This document shows, piece by piece, positions 16,986 to 26,103 of a DNA stretch of 64,000 bases. A program made the position numbers and the translations under genes. The stretch's first letter is position 1. Each line of letters opens with the position of its first letter. The stretch covers positions 4,574,850 to 4,638,849 of the forward strand of contig NZ_HG964497.1 of the NCBI RefSeq assembly GCF_000613125.1, in the 5' to 3' direction. The stretch is from Bacillus sp. EB01. Its GTDB lineage: Bacteria; Bacillota; Bacilli; Bacillales; Cytobacillaceae. The notes under the pieces were generated by a model. The model did not search any database, was not told where the DNA came from, and saw nothing but the letters and a program-made list of their open reading frames with translations.

Positions 16986-16989
16986 ATGC

Positions 16990-17084
16990 TTATTGAATAA
17001 ACTGCCCCGTTTGTTTAATAAAGAATTCAATAAAAAAGTGCGGAAATCCTTCCTGGATCTACGCACTTGCTAGTTCAATAAGAA
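16990..17084 (+). repeat. Dispersed intergenic element (copy 9)
   Basis: Near-complete copy: TTGAATAAACTGCCCC, GTTTGTTTAATAAAG, AATTCAATAAAAAAGTGCGG, AATCCTTCCTGGATC, GCACTTGCTAGTTC. It overlaps the stop codon of the frameshifted minus-strand gene at 17075. Confidence 0.85.
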
Positions 17085-17553
17085 TCCAATTTATTTCCCT
17101 GAGTCTTGGACTGGATAATGTAACCACCTTCAGATTCAATTTTATAGTGTCCGACAATAAAATCCTTTGTATTAATTAAATCTTGGAAAACATTTGGTAT
17201 TTTGCAATCCCAGTTCAAATTTTCTACTTTAAGAGGAAAATTATCTTCATTTGGATTCGGGGTATGAATAAAAACTGCATCAACACCAGCGTCTTCATCG
17301 TCAATGTGAAACAAGAATGGTACGGTATTTCAAGGGTTTCAAGCCTTTTTAATATATTTTTATATAAGGCTATATGTGCCTGAATGTGCTTTCTTCGTAT
17401 CCTCAGGCTATGATTTCCATATCCAGAAAAATAGAGATGGTAATGCCATAGGTCAAACCACGCTTCTTTAGCAAATTGTAAATTACACGTTTCTAATGCA
17501 ACTTCTCTCGATAAATTACGAAAATATCGCCTTTTTCCACGGAACTTTTTCAA
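17075..17553 (-). pseudogene. Frameshifted hypothetical protein gene
   Basis: Starts at a TTG behind AGGAGG and reads KKFRGKRRYFRNLSREVA ... WFDLWHYHLYFSGYGN ... LETLEIPYHS, then changes frame near 17310 to LFHIDDEDAGVDAVFIHTPNP and ends at 17075. Adding one base in the short T-run at the junction restores a continuous protein of about 159 residues. The WFDLWHYHxxFxGYGN block is typical of a Bacillus hypothetical family that I cannot name. Either a real pseudogene or a base-calling indel. Confidence 0.7.
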
Positions 17554-17629
17554 TCAAATCCTCCTATCTGTAATGTTTTTCGTACTTACCCAAAAGGAGC
17601 TACTTCATGCCTGTATTTTTTCGACATCC

Positions 17630-17812
17630 CTCAATTTGCTCCATTTTCTTGCTCTACAGCTTCTTCATCGGTCGAAAAAAAGTATGTTGTTCCATTAATC
17701 GAATAGGGTTGATCGAACCGCATCCCATTGTTTATGGCTGATCAATTGAACGGTTCGACATTCGTTTCCTGTTTAAAAAATCTTGCTACCTCCTAGATGC
17801 CTTTTCAATTGT
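17630..17812 (-). pseudogene. Decayed copy of the NUMOD1-like gene at 2617-2880
   Basis: Nucleotide similarity to 2629-2810 is obvious (GCTCTACAGCTTCTTCATC, CCATTAATCGAATA, CCCATTGTTTATGGCTGA), but the reading frame is broken by substitutions and an in-frame stop. The start region is gone. It indicates an old duplication of the 2.6-3.3 kb segment. Confidence 0.75.
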
Positions 17813-17998
17813 TCTTCCGAAACATCTTATGAACCAAATAATCTACATCAAATGATGTAATCCTCTATTTTTGCAAAAAGCTCATAACCGGTTCTGAACT
17901 TTTTCTTTAATTGACATAATGACGGTATATGTGAACGTTTGCCGAGAACACTTTTTTCCCCTTACATCCAGCCAATTTTATTTTGAAAATGTCTTTTA

Positions 17999-18060
17999 CC
18001 TTTTTTGTGCATCATTGTGAGAGGAAGCGTCAAGCAATGCAATTATGCACAAAATGCAAA
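17999..18060. repeat. Duplicated block with inverted-repeat ends (copy B)
   Basis: Identical over about 39 bases to the block at 3260-3324, with TTTGTGCAT / ATGCACAAA ends conserved although the base next to the right arm has changed. Confidence 0.7.
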
Positions 18061-18239
18061 CAGTATCTCCTAACTCTGCCAGGAGTAGTTTGTATGGAAA
18101 TAATCAGCCATCTTTCCGGAACTGCAAGTTCCCCGTTTTTCCCCTTAAGATAATCAACAATTGCCCTTCGATTGTTCTAATGCAATGTACGGGACATCTA
18201 AACAATTCCTTGGTCCAAATATAATTGTTGTAGTTATCT

Positions 18240-18255
18240 TTAACTGTTTGGTGAA
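18240..18255. promoter_or_regulatory. Operator-like site upstream of tniQ
   Basis: TTAACTGTTTGGTGAA matches 14 of 16 bases of the palindrome in front of the XRE gene (53517-53532 on the minus strand, TTCACCGTTTGGTGAA). It lies 46 bases upstream of the tniQ start codon, a position suited to repression. Regulation by that XRE protein is an inference. Confidence 0.45.
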
Positions 18256-18301
18256 TATTTTCAAACAATTTTGGTTATCCTCTTTTTAGGAGGTTTATCA
18301 T

Positions 18302-20131
18302 TTGTTTATCAATAGACCGAGACTGCTTACTGACGAGAGTGTTGGAAGTTACTTATGGCGACTTTCACAAGCTAATGGCTATGAAACCCCTTTTATTATC
18401 TTGAAGGAATTTAAAATAAAAAGGCATGAAGTAGAAACCAACTTTTTTCCCGAAGAGGTATGTACTTTTCTCGTAGATAAAACGGAGATATCAGCGGATG
18501 CATTCTCAAGGGGTAGCTTCAATTTAATAACTAAAGACTTTACCAAATTACAGGAAAAATTCTTTTTGACAAAGTATTGGACAAAATACTGTCCAGAATG
18601 TTTAAAAGAGGAACCTCATCACCAGTTGCTGTGGAGTATAAATATAGTTTCGAATTGTTCAAGACATGGATCCTTGCTTCTAGAAAAGTGTCCTCATTGT
18701 CAGAAAAGGCTTAACATACCCTCTTTATTAAAAGATCAATGCAAGAGCTGTCACTTACCATTATCACATGCCCCAAAAATAGAAATAAAAAATGAATTTA
18801 CGTTGAAAACCCAACGCGAGATTATCAACAAAATAAAAGGCGAAAATACTAGTGGATTTTTGGCAGACCAAAGTATTAAAAAGTGTATTGAATTGTTGCT
18901 TAGAAGCATGTATATGGTTCACTCATTGAAGAGTTTTACGTCTGAAAGGACAATTCATTCCCACTTTGTATCAAGATCACGGAGTAGTACAAATGAGCAA
19001 ATCTTGGATGCTTTATCAAATATATTCTTTATGTATCAAGACTTCCCAATGAATTTGCATTTGGTTTTTGACCGCTTTTTCACTCAACCATATGAAACCC
19101 GAAAGTATAGATGGAGAGAGTTTTCGAAACTTTTTTCTAGCCATGAGTTTAGTCACATTAAGAAAGCTTATGAAATCTACGATAACCGGAAAATTCGCAA
19201 CAGAATGGTACCATTGAATTTTAAAGCTTTTCACCCCGAAAAAACTAACTTATTAACCAGCACTTTCCTAAACAAGAATGAGTTTCGTGCATCGCTTAAT
19301 ATCTCCAGAACAAAAATGGATCAATTATTTAAAAATAAACTCCTCGAAACTGACACTGTAAAAATCGGTCAGGAAAAGTATTGCTATAGAATTACTAAAG
19401 ATCAATTATCAGAATTCCAATTTATAAAAAAGCAAGAAAACGATTTTATTACGCGTAAAGAGGCAGCCGAATTCTTGGGCATCAGCACAGAGGTTATTTT
19501 GAAGTTAATTCAAGCAGGTCTTCTACAACCCCAACATAAAACGGGAAATAAAAACACATACTTGGTGCGAAGTGAATTGATTTCGCTTTTAAAGAAATGT
19601 AAGGTGATTGGTAACCTTCCGGATCAAGTCATAGCTTTAAGGGATTTGCTTCCTAAGGGCTATTCAATATCCTTCCTACTTCTTTCAATGAAAACTGGAG
19701 CTATAAAAGGAGTAACAAACCGAAGAAATTTTAAAATAAGTGATATATTTTTTTATAAACATGAAATTGATAATTTAACAATGAAGAGAAATGAAGAAAA
19801 GCATAATGTTCGTGGATACACGTTTACTGAGGCAGCCTGCATTTTGGGTATCAGTGAAAGGACACTCCATAAGTATATAGAACATCATGTTATTATCCCA
19901 AAAACAAAACCTAGGAGTAATAGTTTTATTTTTGACAAACACGATCTCCTTTTGTTTCAGAAAACATTCATTACTGTGCCAAAAGCTGTTCAGAAATATG
20001 GTATCTCAGCTTCAAAATTACGTAACTTTATCTATAAGGGGCAATTAAAGGATTATTTGGCAGGCGTTAATAAAACGCTGTTATTAAAATCAGCGGAGCT
20101 AGAAAAGTTGTTAAATTCCATAAATAAGTAA
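18302..20131 (+). CDS. tniQ: TniQ-family transposition protein with multi-HTH C-terminus
   Basis: 609 residues, TTG start behind AGGAGG. The N-terminal TniQ domain (1-150) has the signature RPRLLTDESVGSYLWRLSQANG and zinc ligands in CPEC (97-100), C119/H122, CPHC (130-133) and CKSC (147-150). Residues 300-609 hold a series of helix-turn-helix units of the excisionase/MerR type: RASLNISRTKMDQLFKN, TRKEAAEFLGISTEVILK, TFTEAACILGISERTLHK and VPKAVQKYGISASKLRNF. TniQ/TnsD proteins select the target site for Tn7/Tn5053-type transposases, and a long HTH tail fits specific DNA recognition. No transposase genes are adjacent; TnsB- and TnsC-like genes lie 34 kb to the right. Confidence 0.9.
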   Translation: MFINRPRLLTDESVGSYLWRLSQANGYETPFIILKEFKIKRHEVETNFFPEEVCTFLVDKTEISADAFSRGSFNLITKDFTKLQEKFFLTKYWTKYCPECLKEEPHHQLLWSINIVSNCSRHGSLLLEKCPHCQKRLNIPSLLKDQCKSCHLPLSHAPKIEIKNEFTLKTQREIINKIKGENTSGFLADQSIKKCIELLLRSMYMVHSLKSFTSERTIHSHFVSRSRSSTNEQILDALSNIFFMYQDFPMNLHLVFDRFFTQPYETRKYRWREFSKLFSSHEFSHIKKAYEIYDNRKIRNRMVPLNFKAFHPEKTNLLTSTFLNKNEFRASLNISRTKMDQLFKNKLLETDTVKIGQEKYCYRITKDQLSEFQFIKKQENDFITRKEAAEFLGISTEVILKLIQAGLLQPQHKTGNKNTYLVRSELISLLKKCKVIGNLPDQVIALRDLLPKGYSISFLLLSMKTGAIKGVTNRRNFKISDIFFYKHEIDNLTMKRNEEKHNVRGYTFTEAACILGISERTLHKYIEHHVIIPKTKPRSNSFIFDKHDLLLFQKTFITVPKAVQKYGISASKLRNFIYKGQLKDYLAGVNKTLLLKSAELEKLLNSINK

Positions 20132-20265
20132 TTATTTATCACGTTTCTTGGCTCTTTAGCTTTGTTATCTTCCATGCTTAACTATCTCTGCCTTAATCGT
20201 GTTGATGATTTGACCATCTTTACCCACCAAGGGAAATCATCTAGAAAATTGCATAAACTCACAAT

Positions 20266-20300
20266 AAAAGAGCCTCCCTACTTTTTGGAGGCTCGTTCTC
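20266..20300 (-). terminator. Rho-independent terminator
   Basis: GAGCCTCC / GGAGGCTC stem overlapping the stop of the 45-residue minus-strand gene, with TTTTATTG following on the minus strand. Confidence 0.75.
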
Positions 20301-20415
20301 TTTCCACCGCTATGTCTACGAAGAATTTAATAATTATTTTCTGACACTCTTTTACCTTCTCCTCATCAATTTCTATCTTACTTGGTTGGTAAATAAACTC
20401 TAGCTTTTTTCCCAT
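20278..20415 (-). CDS. Small hypothetical protein (45 residues)
   Basis: ATG at 20415 behind GGGGGTG, reading MGKKLEFIYQPSKIEIDEEK then a helical part (KVKECQKIIIKFFVDIAVE) and stop, with a terminator overlapping the end. Site, composition and terminator together argue for a real gene. It is convergent with tniQ. No family recognised; similar tiny proteins often accompany site-specific recombinases in Bacillus mobile elements (inference). Confidence 0.55.
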   Translation of the reverse strand: MGKKLEFIYQPSKIEIDEEKVKECQKIIIKFFVDIAVERERASKK

Positions 20416-20494
20416 CCCATTTACACCCCCACAGCTATTTTTCCCACAAGCGTTTTTATTAAAAAGGTGTTAACTGGGTAAGGTGTCACACTCT

Positions 20495-23059
20495 TTATAC
20501 GTTAAAGCCTTTAACGCTTTGGTTTCCCTGAGCTACAAAAATTTGCTGGTCAAGAGATATAGAAAATTCCCAATGATATTCTTTTTTGTCGAACGACTGG
20601 CTATGGTGAACAGTACCTGTCTCGTCAATAGAAGCTACAACAGTTTCCAGATTATTGCCAACTACCCAGAGGTATACTCCCTTGCCAGGAAACCAATATG
20701 CTTTAGATTCATAGGATTTTGGCAGTGAGCTATATTTCCATTGTAGTTTCCCGTCTGTTGAATATCCTTTAAACTCAGATTTTGTAATAATCCCGAAGGT
20801 TTCACTTCCACACCTAACGGAAAGGATATTTTCATTCTCTTTTATTTCCAATACTTTTTCTAGCTTTGGACTATAAACGCTAATCGTCCTTGTTCCCACA
20901 CGCAATAAAATGTTTCCCTGTGGGGTTTCGTAAGCTTCGTAAATCGCGGCGGGTAATTTTAACTCCTGTTGCTTTTGCTCTGACAAAATCACGTATATCT
21001 TCTTCCCTGTTCTCTTCAAACTGTATGCCTTAAGTTCTATAGTGTTAATTCCCGCTCCGAAATCCATTTCGTTTTCCTGATCTTCTTCTTTATCAAATGT
21101 TAACAACCATTTATTTTTTTCATCTCTCTTTAAATACCCGGGTACCGGCGGAGTCCCTCTTTCAGAGGCGAACCGAACAAATGCCAAATCAGATTCAATA
21201 AATTCGAGATTAAATCCCTGTGATTCAACCTTGAATTTCCCTATTTCTTTTCCCTCTTTTGAGAGCATAAGGAGAGTACCAGGCATATAGGTGATTTCTT
21301 CTTTTGATGGAATGCTTGTAAAGAGTGTTTCCCCATCAGGCGATAAGTATAAAGACCACATTGAAGAAAATATCTCTTTTCTCCACAATACGTTTGAGGC
21401 GAAATCATAACAAATCAATACATGCCTCCTACGTTCTATTTCCCTTTGCGTTTCAGTCATTTTTAAGAGCCGGTCATAGTCCTCCCGCTCAGTTTCGACA
21501 TTTTCAACCGCGTATATCCGATTATACTTAAAATCAACTATCCTACTCCCTAACCAATCCTTGTCGCCTTTTACTTCCCACGCCTGGTTGAATTTTTTCG
21601 TTTCCGTTATCTCAGGTGCCACAAGGTTATCTAATGAATCTCCATCTGTTTTATCCAAGATAGATTTTGCCTCGAAATGCGTCCACCTATGCCCTGGTGG
21701 GGCAAGCCAGAAATATCCTTGGCTATTAGCTGTTCCATCGAAAAAGACGTTTTGTCCAAACAAAGTAAACAATTGCATTCCAGGATGTCCCTCAGAACCC
21801 GTTATGGTTTCTCCGGTTTCTTTCGAAAGTTCATACAGGCGATTATCCTGACACACTACGAGGAACTTCTCCTGTCCCGGAATTAAAGCAATGGTGTCTG
21901 CTTGTTTAGGCAGCTTAGCTCCATAAACAAACTTTCCATCCCTATCAATCCAAAATGTTTCTCCACTTGTGAATGACACAACCAGTTTATTATCGATCCA
22001 GTCAATGTATCTGCCTTCGTTTTTGAATGCATTTAACCAAACCAATGACCCTCTACTATCCCAAGCTGATACTCTTCCTTTTTCCTCAAGGATAAATATC
22101 ATATCTGTTTCAGGATCATGAGCAAACCCCGCATAAGGGGAGTTAAAAGTCATTCTCTCAAATCCACTCATAAACTGGGATGCAATTTGTTCAGCTATTC
22201 GGCTAATTGCCTCATCTTCATTTTTTGGTGGGACAGATAAAGCTTTTTGCATCTCAATTTGTTTCTTTTGTAATTCTGCTTCCTTTAACTCGGAAATTGC
22301 TATTCTAGCTTTAAGGTTCCCTTCCCCATCTAGGCGATATAAACGGTCCATGCTGCCCACCAGAATATCGGTACTGTCATCTGATACCTGGAGTGTGTAT
22401 GGCATAAACTCTAATTCACCAAAAAGAGTATTCATGCGTTCGTTGAAACCTAATGCCCACTTCATTTGACCGTCAAAATCAAAGCAATAAAGTTCTCCTG
22501 GACCGTTGTATGTTTCACGCGTTCCAATTAACCAATATGTATCGCCCATTGCAAAGGAAAATGGCTGCCAAGAAAATACAAATTGAAATACATTTCCGGT
22601 TTGAAAGTTAACAAAACAAACCTTTTCTTTCTGATGAAGGATGGCTCCGTGTTCATTAGCTTCTACACATGTGAACTTTTCTACAGGTCTACCTTTAAAA
22701 GAGTATTCTCTGACCGATTCCTTACTGATTAATTCAATTGCCCCCGCCGCGTGAACAATTAACAAGTTTTCATTGTGAAATAAGTGTTTGAATTTTTTAC
22801 GAGATCGTTTATCAAAACCTATCAATTTTGGGTTTTCCTTTTTAACTGAAAAAAACGAATCCCACGACATGCCTTCGCTTATTGTTACATCAATTGTAGA
22901 CAGTTTTCGGTACTTAGTATTATTAACTTGTTTAAGGTAGGATTTGCTTAATAATTTTGACTGTTCCTCTTTTGTTTGGGTCTTGGGTACATCTGCAACG
23001 GCAGTATTATTTTTACCGGTCCCGGAAAACAGCTTTTTAATAGAATTGAAAATGCTCAC
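20495..23059 (-). CDS. Large beta-propeller (PQQ/WD-like repeat) protein
   Basis: 854 residues from a GTG behind GGGGG. After a basic N-terminus (MSIFNSIKKLFSG) the sequence is a long run of beta-propeller blades with recurrent 'L-x-x-x-D-x-x-G-x-x-x-W/a' units: LYCFDFDGQMKWAL, LYRLDGEGNLKARI, VSAWDSRGSLVWLN, TFWIDRDGKFVYG and so on, probably two propellers. There is no signal peptide, so it is likely a cytoplasmic scaffold. A terminator separates it from the nuclease/helicase operon upstream, but it is adjacent and co-directed, so a shared function is plausible and unproven. Confidence 0.7.
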   Translation of the reverse strand: MSIFNSIKKLFSGTGKNNTAVADVPKTQTKEEQSKLLSKSYLKQVNNTKYRKLSTIDVTISEGMSWDSFFSVKKENPKLIGFDKRSRKKFKHLFHNENLLIVHAAGAIELISKESVREYSFKGRPVEKFTCVEANEHGAILHQKEKVCFVNFQTGNVFQFVFSWQPFSFAMGDTYWLIGTRETYNGPGELYCFDFDGQMKWALGFNERMNTLFGELEFMPYTLQVSDDSTDILVGSMDRLYRLDGEGNLKARIAISELKEAELQKKQIEMQKALSVPPKNEDEAISRIAEQIASQFMSGFERMTFNSPYAGFAHDPETDMIFILEEKGRVSAWDSRGSLVWLNAFKNEGRYIDWIDNKLVVSFTSGETFWIDRDGKFVYGAKLPKQADTIALIPGQEKFLVVCQDNRLYELSKETGETITGSEGHPGMQLFTLFGQNVFFDGTANSQGYFWLAPPGHRWTHFEAKSILDKTDGDSLDNLVAPEITETKKFNQAWEVKGDKDWLGSRIVDFKYNRIYAVENVETEREDYDRLLKMTETQREIERRRHVLICYDFASNVLWRKEIFSSMWSLYLSPDGETLFTSIPSKEEITYMPGTLLMLSKEGKEIGKFKVESQGFNLEFIESDLAFVRFASERGTPPVPGYLKRDEKNKWLLTFDKEEDQENEMDFGAGINTIELKAYSLKRTGKKIYVILSEQKQQELKLPAAIYEAYETPQGNILLRVGTRTISVYSPKLEKVLEIKENENILSVRCGSETFGIITKSEFKGYSTDGKLQWKYSSLPKSYESKAYWFPGKGVYLWVVGNNLETVVASIDETGTVHHSQSFDKKEYHWEFSISLDQQIFVAQGNQSVKGFNV

Positions 23060-23220
23060 TGCATTTACCCCCTCAGTATCTTAATCGATTTGACAACCAA
23101 ATCGTGTTTTTACTTTTGACTCATGCTAGATATCTATATCATATCAAATAATTAAGGGGGGTTACGCTTTTAAGTGTGTGAGCACCAAGTGATTCCCAGT
23201 AACTCCGTGAAAAGAAATAA

Positions 23221-23266
23221 AAGCCTCAAATATGCAAGAAGGTATCACTCGCATATTTGAGGCTTC
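23221..23266. terminator. Strong hairpin terminator
   Basis: AAGCCTCAAATATGC pairs exactly with GCATATTTGAGGCTT around a 15-base loop. It lies 3' of the helicase operon (minus strand) and isolates it from the propeller gene. Confidence 0.8.
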
Positions 23267-23331
23267 TTAAAAATCACAAAAATATCCTTTAATCCCCAAT
23301 TATAATGTATCAGTAAGATTAGGTGAAACCA

Positions 23332-24438
23332 TCAAGCTAGACGGGATTCTAATTCATAAATAACAACATCCGGAACATATCTACATTTTGATTTCAATGT
23401 GCTGAAAAAGTATTCCAATGCTTTATAACTGTTAGATAGAGTATCCAAATTTATATCAAACACCAGGAAATAGTGAGAATCCTTTAACGTACAAAAAGGC
23501 AGGAGTTCGTTCAATATGAACGGATCTTGGTAAAAAGGAAAAAACACCTCAAATGAAGCAGTTATCAATATTGATTGTTCATTCCATAATGGATGAAAAC
23601 CTCCCTTTGTTATGACCCAAGCTTCGGGATTTAATTGGACATACTCCTTACCACTTTCCACGCGAGATGAGATTAAACCTAAACTTTTAGCTTTATCATA
23701 CTCCACTGAAATACCGGTTATTATTCCTAATTCAACCCATTCATCATGGTCTAGTTGTTTAGCTGATATCACTTCTAATAATCTTATGACTTCTTTGCCT
23801 GCCATGTCGGTGTAGAATTGTTTTATGGCAAAATCCACATTTTGTTTTCTCCAGGAATTATGCTTTGCATTGTTAATAGAATACATGTCCCCTGATTTTG
23901 ACACTATACCCGTTCTCACTAAGTGATTAAGTATATCCCAGAATTTGTCCTTACTTAGTAATAAGGACTTCAACGCTGCATTGACATTTTTATCGTTTTT
24001 TCTTTGTTTCAGTTTTATGCTGTCCGCCTTTTTAAGGAAATCCAGGAGCAAAAAGGATTGCAGGAAGTAACTTTGAATTACCTCCTCCTTTTTGTCAGGA
24101 AATTTCTTAATAAAGAGAGATCGCGTCCAAGTTTCTATTCGATTTTTAAGGTCAGATGGCATCTGCGATTTAACAAAAATCCCATATTGGTTGAACGATT
24201 GAATATGACTATCCTCCAAAGGTTTTCCGGTATGAACAAACATTATTAATTCATTTAGAACAGTCTCGCCAAATCGATCTGCCAAAGAACAAAATTTATT
24301 TGCATTTTCATAAAAACCTATAATTTGAGCTGTAATCCACGGCGGCTTCGATTCTTTAAACAAACCGATCTTCAGCATATCCGCAATATTTGATAATTCC
24401 TCTCCAGTTAATTGAAGAAGGGCTTCCCTATGATTCAA
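23332..24438 (-). CDS. XPB-associated (Helicase_C_3-like) protein
   Basis: 368 residues. The C-terminal 100 residues (SILITASFEVFFPFYQDPF, then NELLPFCTLKDSHYFLVFDI and SNSYKALEYFF) look like the XPB/Ssl2 N-terminal 'Helicase_C_3' domain, which carries the pattern 'V-x-x-x-F-E-V-x-x-P ... L-x-x-F-a'. The N-terminal part is helical and unassigned. Its start overlaps the helicase stop by 11 bases, so the two are translationally coupled and very likely form a complex. In archaea and bacteria XPB proteins act with a partner nuclease or adaptor encoded next door; this protein may serve as that adaptor here. Confidence 0.65.
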   Translation of the reverse strand: MNHREALLQLTGEELSNIADMLKIGLFKESKPPWITAQIIGFYENANKFCSLADRFGETVLNELIMFVHTGKPLEDSHIQSFNQYGIFVKSQMPSDLKNRIETWTRSLFIKKFPDKKEEVIQSYFLQSFLLLDFLKKADSIKLKQRKNDKNVNAALKSLLLSKDKFWDILNHLVRTGIVSKSGDMYSINNAKHNSWRKQNVDFAIKQFYTDMAGKEVIRLLEVISAKQLDHDEWVELGIITGISVEYDKAKSLGLISSRVESGKEYVQLNPEAWVITKGGFHPLWNEQSILITASFEVFFPFYQDPFILNELLPFCTLKDSHYFLVFDINLDTLSNSYKALEYFFSTLKSKCRYVPDVVIYELESRLA

Positions 24439-26068
24439 AGAATTCCCCCCTTTCTACAAGTTCCTCAAAAGTTCTAATTTTATATACAAATCCATAGTTA
24501 ATCATTTCTCTTCTTCTTTTTGAATAAAATTTTTCTTCTTCTGTATTTCTTGAGACTAGGGCATAATAACACGCCTCTTTTTTACCCCCATCCGCAGGTA
24601 ATAGCTTTCCTAACCGTAGATATTCCTCCCGCTCTGACCCTTGGTGATAAGAAAGAGATATCATAGTATCAATAGCCTTAAGCTGCATATTCTCTATAAG
24701 CTTAGAAGCTGTAACAAGTTTATTGACCTCTTGGTTATTGAAAGTCTCGATGAGCGGTTTTCGTTCTTCATCGTTCAAATGGCTGCTTAATAAGGGTAAA
24801 CCAAAGGAGTCAGCATATTTCTTAATTAAGGGAGAATAATACGTGACCAGTAAAGCACGTTTTGATTTTTTCTTCTGTAAGATAATGCTAGCAGCTTCCC
24901 TTTTGTAGGAATTACTTGAATCGGGGTTGTATTTATTGTTGGGATTTCTTCTCTCATATTCTCTGCGCTCATCTGTAGGCAATGGAATTTTAATTTCTAC
25001 ACAATTAACCGGTACCTGATATTTTTTATGAACCAATGTTCTGTGCAAAACTTCATACCATTTGGGTCCAATAAGAGCAAAAACCAAGTTTCCTCCTCCA
25101 TCTGCGCGTGCCAGTGTTGAAGCCAACGCTAGTTTATTTTTGGAGTGAATTTCAGTTGTCACCTCATGAGTCGGAGTTGGGAGTTTATGCGCATCATCGT
25201 AAATAACAAAGCCAAAGCCAGTCATTTTCTCAACATTTGCAGAAATCGTATCATAAGTCCCTATTGTAATAGGCTTTATTGCAGCCTCTGAATTTTCGAA
25301 TAAAGAAATGTTTCCTTCATGTACATCTGTTCTATCCATGATTTCCTGGTGCCACTTATCCATTCTTTGCTTATCCTCAACAATTATGAGTGTTGAAGTT
25401 TTAAGATTCTCCATTATCTTTAAACCAGCCAGAATTTTTCCCGAATTCGGCGGCATGATTATGGTTCCTCCTCCGCCAGCTTGTTCGTTATATTTCATGT
25501 ATGAGGTTATAGCTTCAGTTTGGTAATCTGCGAGATTACCCTCAAGGAGGTGGATATCGATTTCCTCACCAGATTGGTAAACTGCATCTTTAACAAAGTA
25601 ATCCATATCGAACAATATTTTTTTAATTTCCCTGCGGTACCTCAGTTTGAACATTAAAGTGGTAGTGTTCACTTCCACATAACCTTTGTTTGTAATCTCC
25701 TCTAAACCTTTGATATCTTTTATTATTTCTTCCGTACTTCCCGTCAGGATTAAATCATCGCCTCTTACTGAAAATTTTAATGAACCAAATTGGTTTATAT
25801 CTTTTTGGATGGTGGATTTGAACCAATCCGGAATCTTGTTTTGAGAATTTGTTTCCAAAAAAGAAACGATTTCATCTGCTTCCATTCCCTTTGCCTTGGC
25901 TGTCCACAATGTATAAGGAGAAATAGTGTAAGTATGTACTTGTTCAGGTGCTTGTTTTAGATCTGCAAATTGGACGAGTTGCTGACTTACTTCCCCTGTT
26001 ATATCCAAGTCCTCAACAACATATATGTTCCGACTATTAGGATGAACAATTAGAGGTTTATCATACAA
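24428..26068 (-). CDS. XPB-like superfamily 2 helicase with degenerate motifs
   Basis: 546 residues. The N-terminus (PLIVHPNSRNIYVVEDL ... HTYTISPYTLWTAKAKGMEADE) matches the bacterial XPB N-terminal domain. The helicase core shows motif I as PPNSGKIL (206-213, with K211 kept but the usual T/S replaced by I), motif II as DDAH (291-294 instead of DE-x-H), motif III-like STLARADG near 318 and a motif VI region QGSEREEYLRLGKLL where the canonical final arginine is lysine. It may therefore be a weak or inactive motor used for DNA binding. It lies 35 bases after the Mrr-like gene and overlaps the next gene, in one operon. Confidence 0.75.
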   Translation of the reverse strand: MYDKPLIVHPNSRNIYVVEDLDITGEVSQQLVQFADLKQAPEQVHTYTISPYTLWTAKAKGMEADEIVSFLETNSQNKIPDWFKSTIQKDINQFGSLKFSVRGDDLILTGSTEEIIKDIKGLEEITNKGYVEVNTTTLMFKLRYRREIKKILFDMDYFVKDAVYQSGEEIDIHLLEGNLADYQTEAITSYMKYNEQAGGGGTIIMPPNSGKILAGLKIMENLKTSTLIIVEDKQRMDKWHQEIMDRTDVHEGNISLFENSEAAIKPITIGTYDTISANVEKMTGFGFVIYDDAHKLPTPTHEVTTEIHSKNKLALASTLARADGGGNLVFALIGPKWYEVLHRTLVHKKYQVPVNCVEIKIPLPTDERREYERRNPNNKYNPDSSNSYKREAASIILQKKKSKRALLVTYYSPLIKKYADSFGLPLLSSHLNDEERKPLIETFNNQEVNKLVTASKLIENMQLKAIDTMISLSYHQGSEREEYLRLGKLLPADGGKKEACYYALVSRNTEEEKFYSKRRREMINYGFVYKIRTFEELVERGEFFES

Positions 26069-26103
26069 GTTAAATCAACCCCTTTAGTATGGTTTGTCCG
26101 TAA

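Larger units (their letters stand above)
17813..18301. other. Non-coding region upstream of tniQ
   Basis: No gene seen. It contains the second copy of the inverted-repeat block (17999-18060) and an operator-like site (18240-18255) shared with the XRE gene promoter at 53.5 kb. Confidence 0.6.

Noticed and set aside
20162-20344. 60-residue plus frame after tniQ
   Set aside because: Shadow of the 45-residue minus gene and its terminator; no ribosome binding site.
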